DNA of 64,000 nucleotides from FEN-1219 sp964503125 (GCA_964503125.1 CAZCZE010000068.1:28057-92056); one strand, 5' to 3'; counted from the first letter of the stretch, positions 35,368-44,165 are shown. Numbers and translations: made by a program. Notes: generated from the letters alone by a model not told the origin.

Positions 35368-35379
35368 GCGCTCTGCGAT

Positions 35380-35398
35380 GCCGATTCACAGAATCGGC
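35380..35398. repeat. 8-bp perfect inverted repeat (hairpin or operator)
   Basis: GCCGATTC, a 3-nt loop, then GAATCGGC. No T-run follows on either strand, so it is a weak terminator candidate; it could be an operator for the xylA promoter 20 bp away. Confidence 0.4.
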
Positions 35399-35438
35399 CA
35401 CGGCCGGGCGCACGGGGAGCGGTCGTGCGTGCCACAGG

Positions 35439-35498
35439 CGGACGACCTTGATGATCGACGACGATCTACTCGAACGCGCGCAGACGATCGAGCGGTGA
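35439..35498 (+). pseudogene. relic of a VapB-type antitoxin N-terminus
   Basis: The frame encodes RTTLMIDDDLLERAQTIER and then stops. RTTLxIDDxLLxxAQ is the opening of many VapB antitoxins. The expected initiator codon is replaced by AGG, and the rest of the gene and its toxin are missing. It is short, so this is suggestive rather than firm. Confidence 0.4.
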
Positions 35499-35517
35499 AA
35501 CCAATCCCGCGCCGGCG

Positions 35518-35531
35518 CCCTCCGCGGAGGG
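35518..35531. repeat. CCCTCCGCGGAGGG palindrome, isolated copy
   Basis: A perfect copy of the 14-bp palindrome found in the DUF222-HNH gene and relic. It lies 50 bp from the xylB stop, outside any gene. One plus-strand frame reads ALRGG and another PSAEG, as in the HNH gene, so it may be the last trace of another HNH copy. Confidence 0.7.
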
Positions 35532-35581
35532 GTCCTCGAAATCACCTTAACTACGTTCAGCTTCGGGCGAGTGTCGGAAGC

Positions 35582-37033
35582 TCAGCTCGCGCCGCGGATC
35601 GCGGGATAAAGCGCACGGTAGCGTTCGAGCGCCGCGGCGAACGCGGCCGTATGAGCCACATTCGGCTCGACGGTGTACGCCACGGCCGGGGCGGTGCAGA
35701 CGGTCACCGGGTCCGCGCCCGTGGCGGCGATGAGCCCGAGCCGCGCCGCGCCGAACGCGGCGCCGAAGTCGCCGGCCACGGGCACGTCGACGGGCACGCC
35801 GAGCGCTGTCGCCAAGACCTCGAGCCAGTAGCGCGAGCGCGTGCCGCCGCCGACGGCAGCGACGCGCGCGATCTTCGTGCCCGCCGCGCGCAGCGCATCG
35901 CGGCTGTCGCAGAGCGCGAACGCCACGCCTTCGACGACGGCGCGCGCCAGCGCGCGCCGGCCGGATTCGTGCCCGAGGCCGACGAACACGCCGCGCACGG
36001 TCGCGTCGTTGTGCGGCGTGCGCTCGCCGCCGAAATACGGCAGGAACGTGACGGCGCCCGGCGGCTCGAGCCGCTCGCCGAGCGAAGCCGTGAGCTCGGC
36101 GGGCGTCGCGCCCGTCAGCGTCGCGAGCCAGTTCAGCGAATCGGTCGCGGACAAGATCACGCCCATCTGGTGCCACGTGGCCGGCAGCGCGTGACAGAAC
36201 GTGTGCACGGCGCTTGCGGCGTTCGGCGCGTACGTACGATTCGCCGCGAACAGCACGCCCGAGGTGCCGAGCGACACGAACGCCGCGCCGTCGTGCACCG
36301 CGCCGAGGCCGCACGCCGCGGCCGCATTGTCGCCGGCGCCACCCGCGACGACCGCCGCGCCGCGCACACCCCAGCGCGCCGCGAGCTCGCGGCGCAACGT
36401 GCCGCTCGCGGCCGTGCCTTCGACGAGCGTCGGCATCTGCCGCACGCTCAAGCTCGTCGCCGCGAGCAGCTCGGCCGACCAGCGCCGCGCGCCCGTGTCG
36501 AGCCAGCTCGTGCCCGACGCGTCGGACATCTCGGAGACGTGCTCGCCCGTGAGCCAGAGCCGCAGATAGTCCTTCGGCAACAGGATAAAGCGCACGCGCT
36601 CGAACGTGCGCGGCTCGTGGTCGCGCACCCACGCGACCTTCGGCGCCGTGAAGCCCGGAAACACGATGTTGCCCGTGACGGCGCGAAATCGCGCGTCGCC
36701 GTCGAGCGCGGCGGCCTCGACGTGCGCGCGCGTGTCGTTCCAGAGCAGGCACGGGCGCAGCGGTTCGTCGCGTTCGTTGAGCAAGGTCGCGCCGTGCATC
36801 TGGCCCGAGAGGCCGATGCCGCGCACGGCCTCAAGCGCGTCCGCGTGCGCTGTGCGCAACGCGTCGATCGCGCGCTCCGCGGCCGCGATCCAGTCCGCCG
36901 GATTCTGCTCGGACCAGCCGGGTTGTGGTCTCGACACCTCGAGCGGTGCCGCGCCCGAGCCGACGACGGCCTGGTCGTCGTCGATGAGCGTGGCCTTGAC
37001 GCCCGACGTGCCGAGGTCGAGGCCGAGATACAC
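35582..37033 (-). CDS. xylB: xylulokinase
   Basis: A 483-residue FGGY-family kinase that phosphorylates D-xylulose to xylulose-5-phosphate. The N-terminal phosphate loop GLDLGTSGVKA, GLSGQMHGATLL (substrate loop with catalytic Asp in LLWNDTRA), and the C-terminal VSLGTSGVLF and AVGGGTRSRYW (ATP site) are all present. The length is normal. It lies 14 bp after the quinoprotein gene on the same strand, so it is probably co-transcribed with the cytochrome and quinoprotein rather than with xylA. Confidence 0.95.
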   Translation of the reverse strand: MYLGLDLGTSGVKATLIDDDQAVVGSGAAPLEVSRPQPGWSEQNPADWIAAAERAIDALRTAHADALEAVRGIGLSGQMHGATLLNERDEPLRPCLLWNDTRAHVEAAALDGDARFRAVTGNIVFPGFTAPKVAWVRDHEPRTFERVRFILLPKDYLRLWLTGEHVSEMSDASGTSWLDTGARRWSAELLAATSLSVRQMPTLVEGTAASGTLRRELAARWGVRGAAVVAGGAGDNAAAACGLGAVHDGAAFVSLGTSGVLFAANRTYAPNAASAVHTFCHALPATWHQMGVILSATDSLNWLATLTGATPAELTASLGERLEPPGAVTFLPYFGGERTPHNDATVRGVFVGLGHESGRRALARAVVEGVAFALCDSRDALRAAGTKIARVAAVGGGTRSRYWLEVLATALGVPVDVPVAGDFGAAFGAARLGLIAATGADPVTVCTAPAVAYTVEPNVAHTAAFAAALERYRALYPAIRGAS

Positions 37034-37047
37034 GATCGCTCCGGCGG

Positions 37048-38562
37048 CTAGCGCGGCTCGGGAAGCGCGAACGCGTACAGCGCGCTGCCGCCGCCGATCA
37101 GCACGTACTGTCGCCCGTCGAGCTCGTAGGTGACCGGCGAGTTGCCGACGCGCCCGGTCCCGGCGTGCCAGAGGGTCCTGCCGTCGCGCGAGTCGAGCGC
37201 GAGCGCGCTCAACGCGGAGTCGCCCGTGAACGTGAGGCCCGACGCCGTCGTGAGCACGCCGGCCGCGCCCGCGCCGCCGAAGAGGTCGTGGCGCCAGCGC
37301 ACCTCGCCCGTCGCGAAGTCGAGCGCGCGCAGCTCGCCGCGGCTATGGATGCCGTAGTCGGCGCCCGCCCAGCCGTACTCGCCGTGCTCGGGCTTGAAGA
37401 AATAGATGCCGTAGGCGTCGGCCGCGCTGACGATGAGCAAACCGGTCGCGGCGTCGAAGCTCGGCGAGCGGTAGTTCGTGGCGCCGAGCTCGTCGGGCGC
37501 GACGAGCCGGCCGTCGCGCGCGGGCTCCTTCGCGGGGTTCGGGATCGGCTGCCCTTGATCGTCGACGCCGAGCGACCAGTTCACGGCCGCGAACGGCGTC
37601 GTCAACAAATTTTCGCCCGTCGCGCGGTCGAGCACCACGTAGTAGCCGTTGCGCGAGGCTTGCAGCACGAGCTTGCGATCGGCGCCGTCCACTCTCGCGT
37701 CGACGAGCACGGGCACCTCGGCAGCGTCCCAATCGTGCGTGTCGTGCGGCGACACCTGGAAGCCCCAGACGAGCTCGCCCGTGTTGGGGCGCAGCGCGAC
37801 GATACTGCACGTCCACTTGTTGTCGCCGGGGCGCGTGACGCCGTTGAGCACCGGCGTCGGGTTGCCCGTACCGACGTAGAGCAGGTCGAGCTCCGGGTCG
37901 TAGGTGCCCGTCATCCACATCTGCCCGCCCGTGGCGCCGCCGCTGATCGAGCCCGGCGTGCCGGCCGGCGGCGTGCTGTAGAACGTCCACTGCGCCGCGC
38001 CCGTCGCCGGGTCGAACGACCGCAGTATCCCCGGCAAGTTGTCGAAGTCGCCCGAGACGCCGACGATGACGTGATCGCGAATCACGAGCGGCGCGTTCGT
38101 CGCCCAGAAGCCGCGCGAGGAGTCCGCGATCTCGACGTTCCAGAGCTGCTCGCCCGTGAAGCGATCGAACGCGAGGAGGTGGGCGTCGGGCGTCGAGAGG
38201 AACACCGAGCGGCCGTGGACCGCGGCGCCGCGATGGCCGATGTGGAACGCGTCGTTCGGCGGGTGCTGGTAGCGCCAGATCTGCCGTCCCGAGCGCGCGT
38301 CGATGGCCCAGAGGTTGTCGGGCGCCGTGAGGTACAGGATGCCGTCGACGAGAATCGGCGTCGACTTCACCTGCTGCGTGAGGTTCGTCTGGAACGCCCA
38401 CGCGAGCCCGAGCGTGTGGACGTTGTCGCGCGTGATCTGCATGAGCGGGCTGTGGCGGCGGCCCGAGTAGTCGCCGTGATACGTGGGCCAGCTGTCGGTC
38501 TGCGCCGAGGCCGCCGTGCCGAGCGCCGCGATCGCCAAGCATATTAATGATGTGGGTTTCAT
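37048..38562 (-). CDS. PQQ-type beta-propeller dehydrogenase
   Basis: A 504-residue exported quinoprotein. The signal peptide ends at TAASAQ. WPTYHGDYSGRRHSPLMQI is the family opening, and several W-motif blades follow (AIDARSGRQIW, FDRFTGEQLW, LRPNTGELVWGFQ, LDFATGEVRW). The presumed catalytic Asp lies in SPHDTHDWDAAE. It oxidises an alcohol or aldose in the periplasm and passes electrons to the di-haem cytochrome encoded 9 bp upstream. Its place next to xylB suggests that the substrate is a sugar. Confidence 0.85.
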   Translation of the reverse strand: MKPTSLICLAIAALGTAASAQTDSWPTYHGDYSGRRHSPLMQITRDNVHTLGLAWAFQTNLTQQVKSTPILVDGILYLTAPDNLWAIDARSGRQIWRYQHPPNDAFHIGHRGAAVHGRSVFLSTPDAHLLAFDRFTGEQLWNVEIADSSRGFWATNAPLVIRDHVIVGVSGDFDNLPGILRSFDPATGAAQWTFYSTPPAGTPGSISGGATGGQMWMTGTYDPELDLLYVGTGNPTPVLNGVTRPGDNKWTCSIVALRPNTGELVWGFQVSPHDTHDWDAAEVPVLVDARVDGADRKLVLQASRNGYYVVLDRATGENLLTTPFAAVNWSLGVDDQGQPIPNPAKEPARDGRLVAPDELGATNYRSPSFDAATGLLIVSAADAYGIYFFKPEHGEYGWAGADYGIHSRGELRALDFATGEVRWRHDLFGGAGAAGVLTTASGLTFTGDSALSALALDSRDGRTLWHAGTGRVGNSPVTYELDGRQYVLIGGGSALYAFALPEPR

Positions 38563-38571
38563 GGCTGCGTC

Positions 38572-39417
38572 CTAACGGAGCGTGTGCAGGTAGGCGAGGA
38601 CATCGTGCATCGCGGCGTCCGTGTAGCGCGCGAGCTGCTCGACGTGCGCCTCGAGCCGATCCTCGACCGTGAAGCGCACGCGTGCGGTGGGCCACGAGCG
38701 GTAGCGCCCGTCGGCGTCGATGACGGCGATCGTGAACTCGTCGCGGTAAGCGACGGTGCCCGTGACGGTTTCGCCGTCGCGCGTCGTGACCGTCGCGGTC
38801 GGCCGGTACGAGCCGCCAACCGCCGCGCCGGGATAGAGCATGCGGCGCAGCAACGCGAGCCCTTCGCTGCGCGACGCTAGACCTGCGAGATCCCCGCTCG
38901 CCGAATGACAGCTCGTGCAGTTCGCTTCGAAGTAGCGCCTTCCCGAGCGCGCGTCGCCGGTCGAGACGTCCGCGACTTCGACGGAGCGGCGGCCGCCGAT
39001 CGCCGCCTCGGCCTTGGCCTTCTGGTCGTGGACGTAGGCGACGATCGCTTCGAGATCGGCCGCCGCAAGCGCCGGGAACGCCGGCATGCCGGTTTCCGCG
39101 CGGCCCGTGCGCACGACCGGGCCGATGCGGTTGCCGCGCTCGTCGGCGGCGACGAGCTCGGAGCGCGTCAAGTCGCTGCCGCCCGAGCCGCCCGTCGCGT
39201 CCGGCCCGTGGCAGAACCCGCAGTCGGCGACGAACCGCGTGCGGCCTGCGGCGACGAGCTCGGGCGCGTATTCCTGCGGCGCCGTGGACGGCGGCACGGG
39301 CCGCGCCGCGGGGCTCTCTTCGCTGCGGGGTGGCTGCGCGAGCGCGGCGTGCGCTGCGCAGAGCAGGGCGGCCGCGGCGACGAGCACGCCGCGGCGAAAC
39401 GGCAGTGGGGGTTGCAT
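38572..39417 (-). CDS. exported di-haem cytochrome c
   Basis: A 281-residue protein with a signal peptide (ending HAALAQ). Two CxxCH motifs appear: CGFCH (about residue 72) and CTSCH (about 168). Between and after them are Met-containing loops (TGMPAFPAL) that could supply axial ligands. The C-terminal part (VTTRDGETVTGTV, then ARYTDAAMHDVLAYL) is like the tails of quinoprotein-partner cytochromes. Start ATG 39417 is used; ATG 39435 is an alternative. It is the first gene of the cytochrome-quinoprotein-xylB unit. Confidence 0.85.
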   Translation of the reverse strand: MQPPLPFRRGVLVAAAALLCAAHAALAQPPRSEESPAARPVPPSTAPQEYAPELVAAGRTRFVADCGFCHGPDATGGSGGSDLTRSELVAADERGNRIGPVVRTGRAETGMPAFPALAAADLEAIVAYVHDQKAKAEAAIGGRRSVEVADVSTGDARSGRRYFEANCTSCHSASGDLAGLASRSEGLALLRRMLYPGAAVGGSYRPTATVTTRDGETVTGTVAYRDEFTIAVIDADGRYRSWPTARVRFTVEDRLEAHVEQLARYTDAAMHDVLAYLHTLR

Positions 39418-39492
39418 GGCGCCGAGAGTAAACATGGCTCGGTGATTAGCGTCAACCTGCGCGGCGATTGCCACCGCAGGACGCCCGCGCGC

Positions 39493-39876
39493 TCAGCGCA
39501 GCGGGCGCACTTCCACGCCGACATCGAGCTTCGACCAGGCGCGATCGGTCGTCAGTACCGGCAAGCCCTCCTCGAGCGCCAGCGCGAGGCACGCGCGATC
39601 CCCGATCGAGAGGCCGTGGGACCTCGTGGTGCCGCGGAGGCTGCTCGCTCGCCAAGCAGCGTGCTCGTCGAAGCTGCGGACCTCGACGTCGAGGCTCATG
39701 CGTATGAGGCGCTGCTCCGCCTCGGTGACGCCGCGGTCCCCGAGCTTGGCGAGCACCTCGGCCAGATTGATGGCTGAGATCGCGGCAGAGCCGAGCGCTG
39801 CCTGAACCTGCTCGGCCCCGCGCTCGTTCGCGAGCAACGCGAGCACGGCAGACGAATCGAGCACGCATTCAGCCAT
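39493..39876 (-). CDS. vapC: PIN-domain ribonuclease toxin (VapC-like)
   Basis: A 127-residue PIN-domain protein. Acidic residues lie in CVLDSSAVLALLANERG, LSIGDRACLALA and LTTDRAWSKL. It overlaps the antitoxin gene by 8 nt. The pair is the second VapBC-like module in the window and lies between the cytochrome and ThuA genes. Confidence 0.85.
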   Translation of the reverse strand: MAECVLDSSAVLALLANERGAEQVQAALGSAAISAINLAEVLAKLGDRGVTEAEQRLIRMSLDVEVRSFDEHAAWRASSLRGTTRSHGLSIGDRACLALALEEGLPVLTTDRAWSKLDVGVEVRPLR

Positions 39877-40309
39877 GATCGTCGCCGACCTCCGCGCGGC
39901 GATCGGCGATCAACTCGTCGGACAAGCTCTCGCCCGCGCGCACGTATCGACTCACGATGCCTTGCGCCACACGCAACCCCGCGGCTCGCGTGAACAGCCT
40001 GATCTCCTCGCCTTCGAGGCTCATGAGCAGCTCGTCGCCTGCGGCGACACCCAAAGCACTCCGGAGGTTCTCCGGAAGGGCGATGCGGCCAAACGAATCG
40101 AGGGTTACCTTGACGGGCTCTAGCGTGTCTCCCTGACCCGGCGCGTCCATGACGACATTCCTCGCGATCCCCGACCGCTTCATGACGTTGTAGGCATGTT
40201 GATAGCGAATGCCGAGAAACCGCGCGATTTCCGCGGGCGGCACACGCGCGCGTGCCAGCGCCCGGATCTTCTCGGCTTTCGTGCGGCATCGCCGCGTGAG
40301 CGACTCCAT
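39869..40309 (-). CDS. HTH plus AbrB/MazE-type antitoxin
   Basis: A 146-residue protein. Residues 1-50 form a helix-turn-helix (KAEKIRALARARVPPAEIARFLGIRYQHAYNVMKR) and residues about 60-105 a swapped-hairpin AbrB domain (VTLDSFGRIALPENLRSALGV). The C-terminal helix should bind the toxin. Start ATG 40309 has a good ribosome site (AGAGGGCA); ATG 40372 is a weaker alternative. Having two DNA-binding domains in one antitoxin should allow two operator contacts. Confidence 0.8.
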   Translation of the reverse strand: MESLTRRCRTKAEKIRALARARVPPAEIARFLGIRYQHAYNVMKRSGIARNVVMDAPGQGDTLEPVKVTLDSFGRIALPENLRSALGVAAGDELLMSLEGEEIRLFTRAAGLRVAQGIVSRYVRAGESLSDELIADRRAEVGDDHG

Positions 40310-40361
40310 TGCCCTCTTCGGTAGATCCGTCAAACGAGCATCCTCGGCGAAAAGCACTAGA

Positions 40362-40391
40362 AGTATACTCATGGTTACTCTATACAGACAA
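40362..40391 (-). promoter_or_regulatory. promoter of the AbrB-type toxin-antitoxin operon
   Basis: On the minus strand a -35 TTGTCT (40386-40391), an 18-nt spacer and a -10 TATACT (40362-40367). Three GAGTA repeats (GAGTATT, GAGTAAC, GAGTATA) overlap it, the last two 10 bp apart, a typical arrangement for autoregulation. The local A+T content is high against the high-GC background. Confidence 0.45.
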
Positions 40392-40477
40392 TACTCACAT
40401 CTACCTATCCGTGGTACCTCAGAGGCGCACACGCGGCGCGGGCTGCGCCCCACGACGAGCCGTGCGATCATGACGCG

Positions 40478-41386
40478 ATGAGACGATCGGTATTGGCTGG
40501 CGTAGCCCTGAGCGCAGCGCTCGCCACGCTTGGCGCCTGGGCGGCCGAGCCCATTCCCGTGTTGATTCTCGACGGCGAGAGCGGCGGTCCGTATCACGAT
40601 TGGCCGCGCGTGACCGCCGTGCTCGAGCGCATCCTCGGCGAGGCCGGCTTATTCGAGGTGGACGTCGCCACGGCGCCGCCAGCCGGCGGCGACTTCACGG
40701 CGTTTGCGCCGAATTTTTCCGCCTACCAAGCCGTCGTGCTCAACTACGACGCGCCCGACGAGCGCTGGCCCGCGGCTCTGAAGTCGTCGTTGGAGCGCTA
40801 TGTGGAGGGCGGCGGCGGGCTGGTCGCCGTGCACGCCGCCGACAACGCGTTCCCGGGCTGGCGCGCCTACAACGAGATGCTCGGCGTCGGCGGCTGGCGC
40901 GGGCGCGACGAGCGCGCGGGGCCCTATTGGTATTTCCGCGACGATGCGCTCGTCGCAGACGCTACGGCGGGTCGAGCCGGCAGCCACGGTCAACGCGTAC
41001 CGTTCACCGTCGTCGTGCGCGAGCCTTCGCACCCGATTGTGCGCGGGCTGCCGAGCGTTTGGATGCACGGCGACGACGAGCTCTACGCTCACTTGCGTGG
41101 ACCGGGCGGCATGACCGTGCTCGCGACGGCTTACTCCGACCCCGGCAACGCGGGCAGCGGCCGTGACGAGTCGCAGCTCATGGTGCGTGAGCACGGGCGA
41201 GGCCGCGTCTTTCATACGACCTTCGGCCACGACGTCCGCGCGCTGAGCTCGGTCGATTTCGTCGTCACGCTGCAGCGCGGCACCGAGTGGGCGGCGACGG
41301 GCGAGGTCACGCAGGCCGTGCCGGCGTGGTTCCCGACGGCCGACGCGCCGCGCTATCGCGACGATCTCGCGGCGATCGACCCCTAG
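40478..41386 (+). CDS. ThuA-domain protein
   Basis: A 302-residue exported protein with a signal peptide (ending GAWAAEP). The ThuA fold (class I glutamine-amidotransferase-like) is visible in VLILDGESGGPYHDW, VVLNYDAPDERWP, GGGLVAVHAADNAFPGW and HPIVRGLPSVWMHGDDELY. ThuA proteins act in trehalose or other disaccharide oxidation with Gfo/Idh oxidoreductases; the reaction is unsettled. It is divergent from the toxin-antitoxin module. The neighbouring quinoprotein and Gfo/Idh genes suggest a shared oxidised-sugar route. Confidence 0.85.
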   Translation: MRRSVLAGVALSAALATLGAWAAEPIPVLILDGESGGPYHDWPRVTAVLERILGEAGLFEVDVATAPPAGGDFTAFAPNFSAYQAVVLNYDAPDERWPAALKSSLERYVEGGGGLVAVHAADNAFPGWRAYNEMLGVGGWRGRDERAGPYWYFRDDALVADATAGRAGSHGQRVPFTVVVREPSHPIVRGLPSVWMHGDDELYAHLRGPGGMTVLATAYSDPGNAGSGRDESQLMVREHGRGRVFHTTFGHDVRALSSVDFVVTLQRGTEWAATGEVTQAVPAWFPTADAPRYRDDLAAIDP

Positions 41387-41405
41387 CGCGATCCGGCCGC
41401 GGGCC

Positions 41406-42998
41406 TCACTCGCCGAGCGCGATCATGACGATCGCCTTGGCCGGTAGCGTGAACGTCAGCGTGTCACCGTCGGCGTCGAGCTCATCGTATGGCTCGGGCT
41501 GCACCGCACCGGGCGACGCGAACGTGTTGTGGCTGTTCATCGCGCCCGCCGTGAGCAGTTGCGCCGACGGGTTCTGCAAGGCACCTCCGGCGACCGACAG
41601 CGTCACGTCGACCGCCTCGCGCGGATCGAGATTCGCGACGCTCGCGTAGAGCTTGCCGTCCGTGCCGCGCGCGGCCGTCGCGCTCACGGACGGCACGCGG
41701 TAGTCCCCGAGCGCGTAGTCCGCGCGCCCGTCGTACGACACGGGCAGCGCGGTGGCATCCTGAAATGGGATGTACAACTTGAACAGGTGATACGTCGGCG
41801 TCAGCACGAGCGCGTCACCCTGCGTCAGGATCATGGCTTGGAGCACGTTGACGGTCTGCGCGATGTTGGCCATTCGCACGCGCGCCGCATGGCGATGGAA
41901 CACGTGGAAGTGCAGCGCCGCGACGAAGGCGTCGCGCAGCGTGTTCTGCTGGTAGAGCGCGCTCGCGCCCGGCGTCGCGTCGTACCACGTGCCCCACTCA
42001 TCTAAATAGAGGCCGATGCGGCCGTCGGGGTCGTTGCGCTCGAGGATGGCCTCCTGCGCCGCGATGTGGTCCTCGACGCGCAGCGCGCGCCAGAGCGTCG
42101 AGATCCACTGGTCTTCATCGAACTCCGTCGCGCTGCCCTTGGCCGCCCAGACACCGCTCGGCGTCGTGTAATAGTGATGACTGATGCCGTCGATGTTGGT
42201 GCGGATCTTCGACAGCTCCTCGGTCCACTCCGTGAGCGCGTTGTAGCCGCCGCTCGCGATCTTGCGCGGTGGTTGGCCGCGCACCTTCAAGAATTCCGCG
42301 GTCTGGCGGTAGAGATCGGCGTAGTACTCGGGCCGCATGTTGCCGCCGCAGCCCCACGACTCGTTGCCGACGCCGAAGAACGGTACGCGCCACGGCGCGT
42401 CGCGGCCGTTCCTGCGGCGCAGCTCGGCGAGCGTCGAGCGCGAGTCCGCCGTCATGTACTCGAGCCACTCGGCCATCTCGCGCGCCGTGCCCGAGCCCAG
42501 GTTGCCGGCGATGTACGCATCCGCGCCGATCGCCTCGACGAGCGCGAAGAACTCGTGCGTGCCGAACGCGTTCGTCTCTTCGACGCCGCCCCAGCTCATG
42601 TTGAGCGTCACGGGCCGCTCGCCGCGCGGCCCGATGCCGTTCTGCCAGTGATACTCGTCGGCATAGCAGCCGCCCGGCCAGCGGATGACGGGCACCCGCA
42701 GCGCCTTGAGCGCTTCGAGCACGTCGAGCCTTAAGCCATCGCGGTTCGGGATCGCCGAATCCGGGCCGACCCAGACGCCGTCGTAGATGTCGCGCCCCAA
42801 GTGCTCCATGAACTGGCCATAGAGATACCGGCTGATCACGGGGCCCGGCTGCGCGGCGTCGATGCGGATCGCGACCTCGGCGGCTCGGGAAGGCAGATGG
42901 GCGCAGAGCGCGCAGAGCAGGGCGGCGAGGCTTGCGACGCGGCGGCTCGAGCGGCGGTTCGTCGCGGTCTTCGTGCTGACGTCGGGGGGCTCGTGCAT
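41406..42998 (-). CDS. GH51 alpha-L-arabinofuranosidase
   Basis: A 530-residue exported glycosidase that removes arabinose side chains from arabinoxylan. Family features are the RYLYGQFMEHLGRDIYDGVW opening, RWPGGCYADEYHWQNGIG, GVGNESWGCGG (acid/base Glu) and LYLDEWGTWYD (nucleophile Glu). The leader starts at ATG 42998, just before a basic and hydrophobic segment; a 38-residue upstream extension is unlikely. It is convergent with the ThuA gene and divergent from the GDTLVVE gene. Confidence 0.9.
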   Translation of the reverse strand: MHEPPDVSTKTATNRRSSRRVASLAALLCALCAHLPSRAAEVAIRIDAAQPGPVISRYLYGQFMEHLGRDIYDGVWVGPDSAIPNRDGLRLDVLEALKALRVPVIRWPGGCYADEYHWQNGIGPRGERPVTLNMSWGGVEETNAFGTHEFFALVEAIGADAYIAGNLGSGTAREMAEWLEYMTADSRSTLAELRRRNGRDAPWRVPFFGVGNESWGCGGNMRPEYYADLYRQTAEFLKVRGQPPRKIASGGYNALTEWTEELSKIRTNIDGISHHYYTTPSGVWAAKGSATEFDEDQWISTLWRALRVEDHIAAQEAILERNDPDGRIGLYLDEWGTWYDATPGASALYQQNTLRDAFVAALHFHVFHRHAARVRMANIAQTVNVLQAMILTQGDALVLTPTYHLFKLYIPFQDATALPVSYDGRADYALGDYRVPSVSATAARGTDGKLYASVANLDPREAVDVTLSVAGGALQNPSAQLLTAGAMNSHNTFASPGAVQPEPYDELDADGDTLTFTLPAKAIVMIALGE

Positions 42999-43139
42999 CG
43001 CTAGTCGGGCTCCGCGGCTCCGAGTCTCAGTGTGCCACAACGGGCCCGCGGGCAACGTCGAACCGAGGCGCCGCCGTTGCGCCGCGCACGGCGAGGGGGC
43101 AAGCTTGGCCATCGCTCAACAACCCGACGGTGTAGCGGT

Positions 43140-44162
43140 ATGCGAACACTCGAACGGTCCTGCCTCTCGGCACTAGCCGCCGCGGTCTTCGCGCTGACGG
43201 CGCACTCCCAGCAACCGGCCGATTTGTCGGCCTCGGCCCCGTACAAAGCGCCGCGCACGTCGTGGGGCGACCCCGATCTCTCGGGCATCTGGCCTGGCAC
43301 CGCGATGGTCGGCGTGCCGATGCAGCGCGACGAGAAGATCGGGACGCGCAACGTGCTCACCGAGGAGGAATTCGTCGCCCGCGAGGCGCAGTTCGCGCGT
43401 CAGGAGCAACTCGACAACGCGGATTTCGATCTCGAGAACGCGGCCACGACGCCGGGCGGCGCCGTGGGCGGCCCCGTGTCGCCGCCGCCGCACTGGCTCG
43501 AGCGCGGCGATCCGCAGCGGCAGGCGTCGCTCATCATCGACCCGCCGAACGGCCGCATGCCGCCGCTGACCGACGCCGCGCAGCAGCGCCAAGCCGCGGC
43601 GCGACAGACGCGCGAGGGTCGCGGTCCGGCCGACTCGTACACCGACCGCAGTCTCTACGACCGTTGCATCACGCGCGGGCTCGTCGGCTCGCTGACCCCG
43701 GCGATCTACAACGCGGGCAACGAGTTCGTGCAATCACCGGGCTACGTCGTGATCGTCAACGAGATGATCCACGAGGCGCGCGTCGTGCCGCTCGACGGCA
43801 GGCCGCGTTTAGGGCCCGCGATCAAGCAGTGGCTCGGCGATTCGCGCGGCCACTTCGACGGCGACACGCTCGTCGTCGAGACCACGAATTTCACGGACCG
43901 CGTGAACGTGGGCGGCGCGCGTCATAGCGAGCAACTGAAGATCACCGAGCGCTACACGCGTGTCGCGGACGACAGGCTCGTGCTGCGTCTCACGGTCGAG
44001 GATCCCGAGACGTGGACGGCGCCGTGGACGCTCGAGCTGCCGCTCGACCGCGACGACGGCTACGGCATGTTCGAGTACGCGTGCCACGAGGGCAACCTCG
44101 CGATGTTCAACATCTTGAGCGGGCATCGCGCCGACGAGCGCGCGGCGGCGGCGAAGCGCTAG
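43140..44162 (+). CDS. exported GDTLVVE-family protein
   Basis: A 340-residue protein with a leader ending near residue 23 (ALTAHSQQ). It shows the DLSGIWPGTAMVGVP opening, LIIDPPNGRMPPLT, YDRCITRG with a conserved Cys, the core GHFDGDTLVVETTNFTD and YACHEGNL. It is most like the protein at 24.4 kb. The product is unknown. It abuts the convergent desaturase gene (3-bp gap). Confidence 0.7.
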   Translation: MRTLERSCLSALAAAVFALTAHSQQPADLSASAPYKAPRTSWGDPDLSGIWPGTAMVGVPMQRDEKIGTRNVLTEEEFVAREAQFARQEQLDNADFDLENAATTPGGAVGGPVSPPPHWLERGDPQRQASLIIDPPNGRMPPLTDAAQQRQAAARQTREGRGPADSYTDRSLYDRCITRGLVGSLTPAIYNAGNEFVQSPGYVVIVNEMIHEARVVPLDGRPRLGPAIKQWLGDSRGHFDGDTLVVETTNFTDRVNVGGARHSEQLKITERYTRVADDRLVLRLTVEDPETWTAPWTLELPLDRDDGYGMFEYACHEGNLAMFNILSGHRADERAAAAKR

Positions 44163-44165
44163 CGC

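Noticed and set aside
35177..37051. A 624-residue plus-strand frame opposite xylB
   Set aside because: It is antisense to an intact xylulokinase; the low-complexity Arg/Ala translation has no family features.
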